Assembly: GCA_002401225.1 (NCBI GenBank)
Contig: NVSM01000044.1
Location: 7,404-12,519, forward strand
Direction: 5' to 3'
DNA length: 5,116 nt
Origin: a bacterium
GTDB lineage: Bacteria > Planctomycetota > Phycisphaerae > Phycisphaerales > UBA1924
The notes under the pieces were generated by a model. That model made no database searches, was not told the origin of the DNA, and was given only the letters and a program-made list of their open reading frames with translations. Numbering within the stretch: the stretch's first letter is position 1; every line of letters begins with the position of its first letter. Positions 4,096 through 5,116 of this stretch are shown one piece after another. The position numbers and the translations under genes are program-made.

Positions 4096-5116
4096 AACGG
4101 AACCAACGCACCAAACCGTTGCTTGTTGTCCCTGCGCTGTTGCTCGCAGCTGCCAGCACGCAATCACTCGCACAACCACTCGATCCTGTCCCGTTCCCGC
4201 CCGAAAATCAGTTTACACAAGCCAAAGCCGACCTTGGCAAGATCCTGTTCTGGGACGAACAACTCTCAAGCGACAGCACCATGTCGTGTGGGTCGTGCCA
4301 TCAGCCCGCGGTTGGAGGGACCGACGAGCGCCGGGGGACCAACCCTGGCGCCGACGGGCTGTTTGGTACACCTGATGATGTCATCGGTTCGCCGGGCGTG
4401 ATCTTCCAGACTGCGGAAGATGTGTACCTCAAGTCACCATTGTTCGACTTTGATGTCCAGGTAACCGGCCGCCAGGCACCGCCTTCGGTCATGGGGATGT
4501 ATGCACCCGATCTCTTCTGGGACGGGCGAGCAACCTCTGCCTTTACTGATCCATTGACCGGCGAACTCTTGATCGCATCAGGTGGTGCCCTCGAGAGCCA
4601 AGCTGTCGGCCCACCAGCGAGTGGCGCCGAGATGGCCCATCAAGATCGCAACTGGGCACAGATTCTCGTCAAACTCACCAGCGCACGCCCATTGGCATTG
4701 GGAAGCAATCTGCCCGCAGATATGGCTGCGGTCATCGCGCAGGGTAAAACTTACCCACAAATGTTCGAAGAGGTCTTTGGGAGTTCAGAACTCACCGCTG
4801 GCCGCGTTGCGATGGCGATTGCAACCTACGAGCGCACCCTGCTTCCCAACCAGTCGCCTTATGACCTCTTCTTCGATGGCGACTTTGATGCCTTAACCAC
4901 CAATCAGGTTTTAGGGCTTAATGCCTTCCGCTCATCGCTGTGCAGCTCGTGCCATATCGGCGCACAGTTTACCGACAACACCTTCCGTAATATCGGGATG
5001 CGTCCGGTTGCTGAAGATCCAGGGCGGATGAACTTTACAGGCATGACCAGCGATCGCGGCAAGTTCAAGGTGCCATCGCTGCGCAACACCGGATTGCGCG
5101 ATCGGTACATGCACAA
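4092..5116 (+). CDS. Exported di-haem cytochrome c peroxidase (CcpA/MauG family), N-terminal 341 residues, 3' end outside window
   Basis: Family members are periplasmic enzymes that use two covalently bound haems, typically to reduce hydrogen peroxide with electrons from small cytochromes; MauG-type relatives oxidise protein residues instead. Residues 1-27 form a Sec signal peptide: basic KRNQRTK, a hydrophobic core, and probable cleavage at SLA|QP. GKILFWDEQLSSDSTMSCGSCH leads into haem site one, CGSCH at 66-70. Family landmarks follow: FWDGRA at 142-147, AVGPPASGAEM near 171-181, ATYERTL at 244-250. Haem site two is CSSCH at 284-288, and the C-terminal family segment KVPSLRNTG...DRYMH is at 326-341, where the window ends. 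Residues 82-120 hold an acidic, glycine-rich insertion (GADGLFGTPDD) absent from the short CcpA proteins I know. GAGG and the signal peptide support this start. The substrate is unknown, and I cannot separate peroxidase from MauG-like activity. Confidence 0.93.
   Translation, partial: MKRNQRTKPLLVVPALLLAAASTQSLAQPLDPVPFPPENQFTQAKADLGKILFWDEQLSSDSTMSCGSCHQPAVGGTDERRGTNPGADGLFGTPDDVIGSPGVIFQTAEDVYLKSPLFDFDVQVTGRQAPPSVMGMYAPDLFWDGRATSAFTDPLTGELLIASGGALESQAVGPPASGAEMAHQDRNWAQILVKLTSARPLALGSNLPADMAAVIAQGKTYPQMFEEVFGSSELTAGRVAMAIATYERTLLPNQSPYDLFFDGDFDALTTNQVLGLNAFRSSLCSSCHIGAQFTDNTFRNIGMRPVAEDPGRMNFTGMTSDRGKFKVPSLRNTGLRDRYMH

Noticed and set aside
4582..4896. 104-codon plus-strand frame inside the peroxidase gene
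   Set aside because: It overlaps the peroxidase frame, which has both haem motifs and family landmarks on either side; the alternative translation is serine- and arginine-rich noise.

Overview
The window is a bacterial chromosome fragment with four clear protein genes. Two housekeeping genes, rpoD and dnaG, lie on the minus strand; an acylphosphatase gene and a secreted di-haem cytochrome c peroxidase gene lie on the plus strand. The best clue to the host is the sigma factor. The stretch between its regions 1.2 and 2, around residues 200-320, resembles what I remember of planctomycete RpoD proteins (a segment like SLPFDRTMRVS and a run like EELSLRTGRI.PLMRKL). I therefore infer Planctomycetota, possibly the class Phycisphaerae. 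This is from memory, not a search.

Layout: positions 1-1081 (minus) hold the first 360 codons of rpoD, cut by the window edge. Positions 1082-1178 are the dnaG-rpoD gap, with a good Shine-Dalgarno for rpoD and inverted repeats that could compete to form hairpins. Positions 1179-3104 (minus) hold complete dnaG, read from a GTG start. dnaG followed by rpoD is the core of the macromolecular synthesis operon; no rpsU lies directly upstream of dnaG. Positions 3105-3366 separate dnaG from the divergent acyP. This gap holds a 34-codon open tail on the plus strand with no usable start and a perfect 10-bp palindrome. Positions 3367-3663 (plus) hold acyP, which has no Shine-Dalgarno and may be leaderless. 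Positions 3664-4091 are poorly explained: hairpins, a GTCTC cluster next to a -10-like box, and an unrecognised 86-codon reading frame whose stop overlaps the next start as ATGA. Positions 4092-5116 (plus) hold the N-terminal 341 residues of an exported peroxidase with two CxxCH haem sites, cut by the window edge.

Functionally, rpoD and dnaG link initiation of transcription and of DNA replication and are probably co-transcribed. acyP and the peroxidase have no obvious link to them or to each other. I saw no tRNA, rRNA, CRISPR array, insertion sequence or known defence system. The most open questions lie in the two intergenic regions on either side of acyP.
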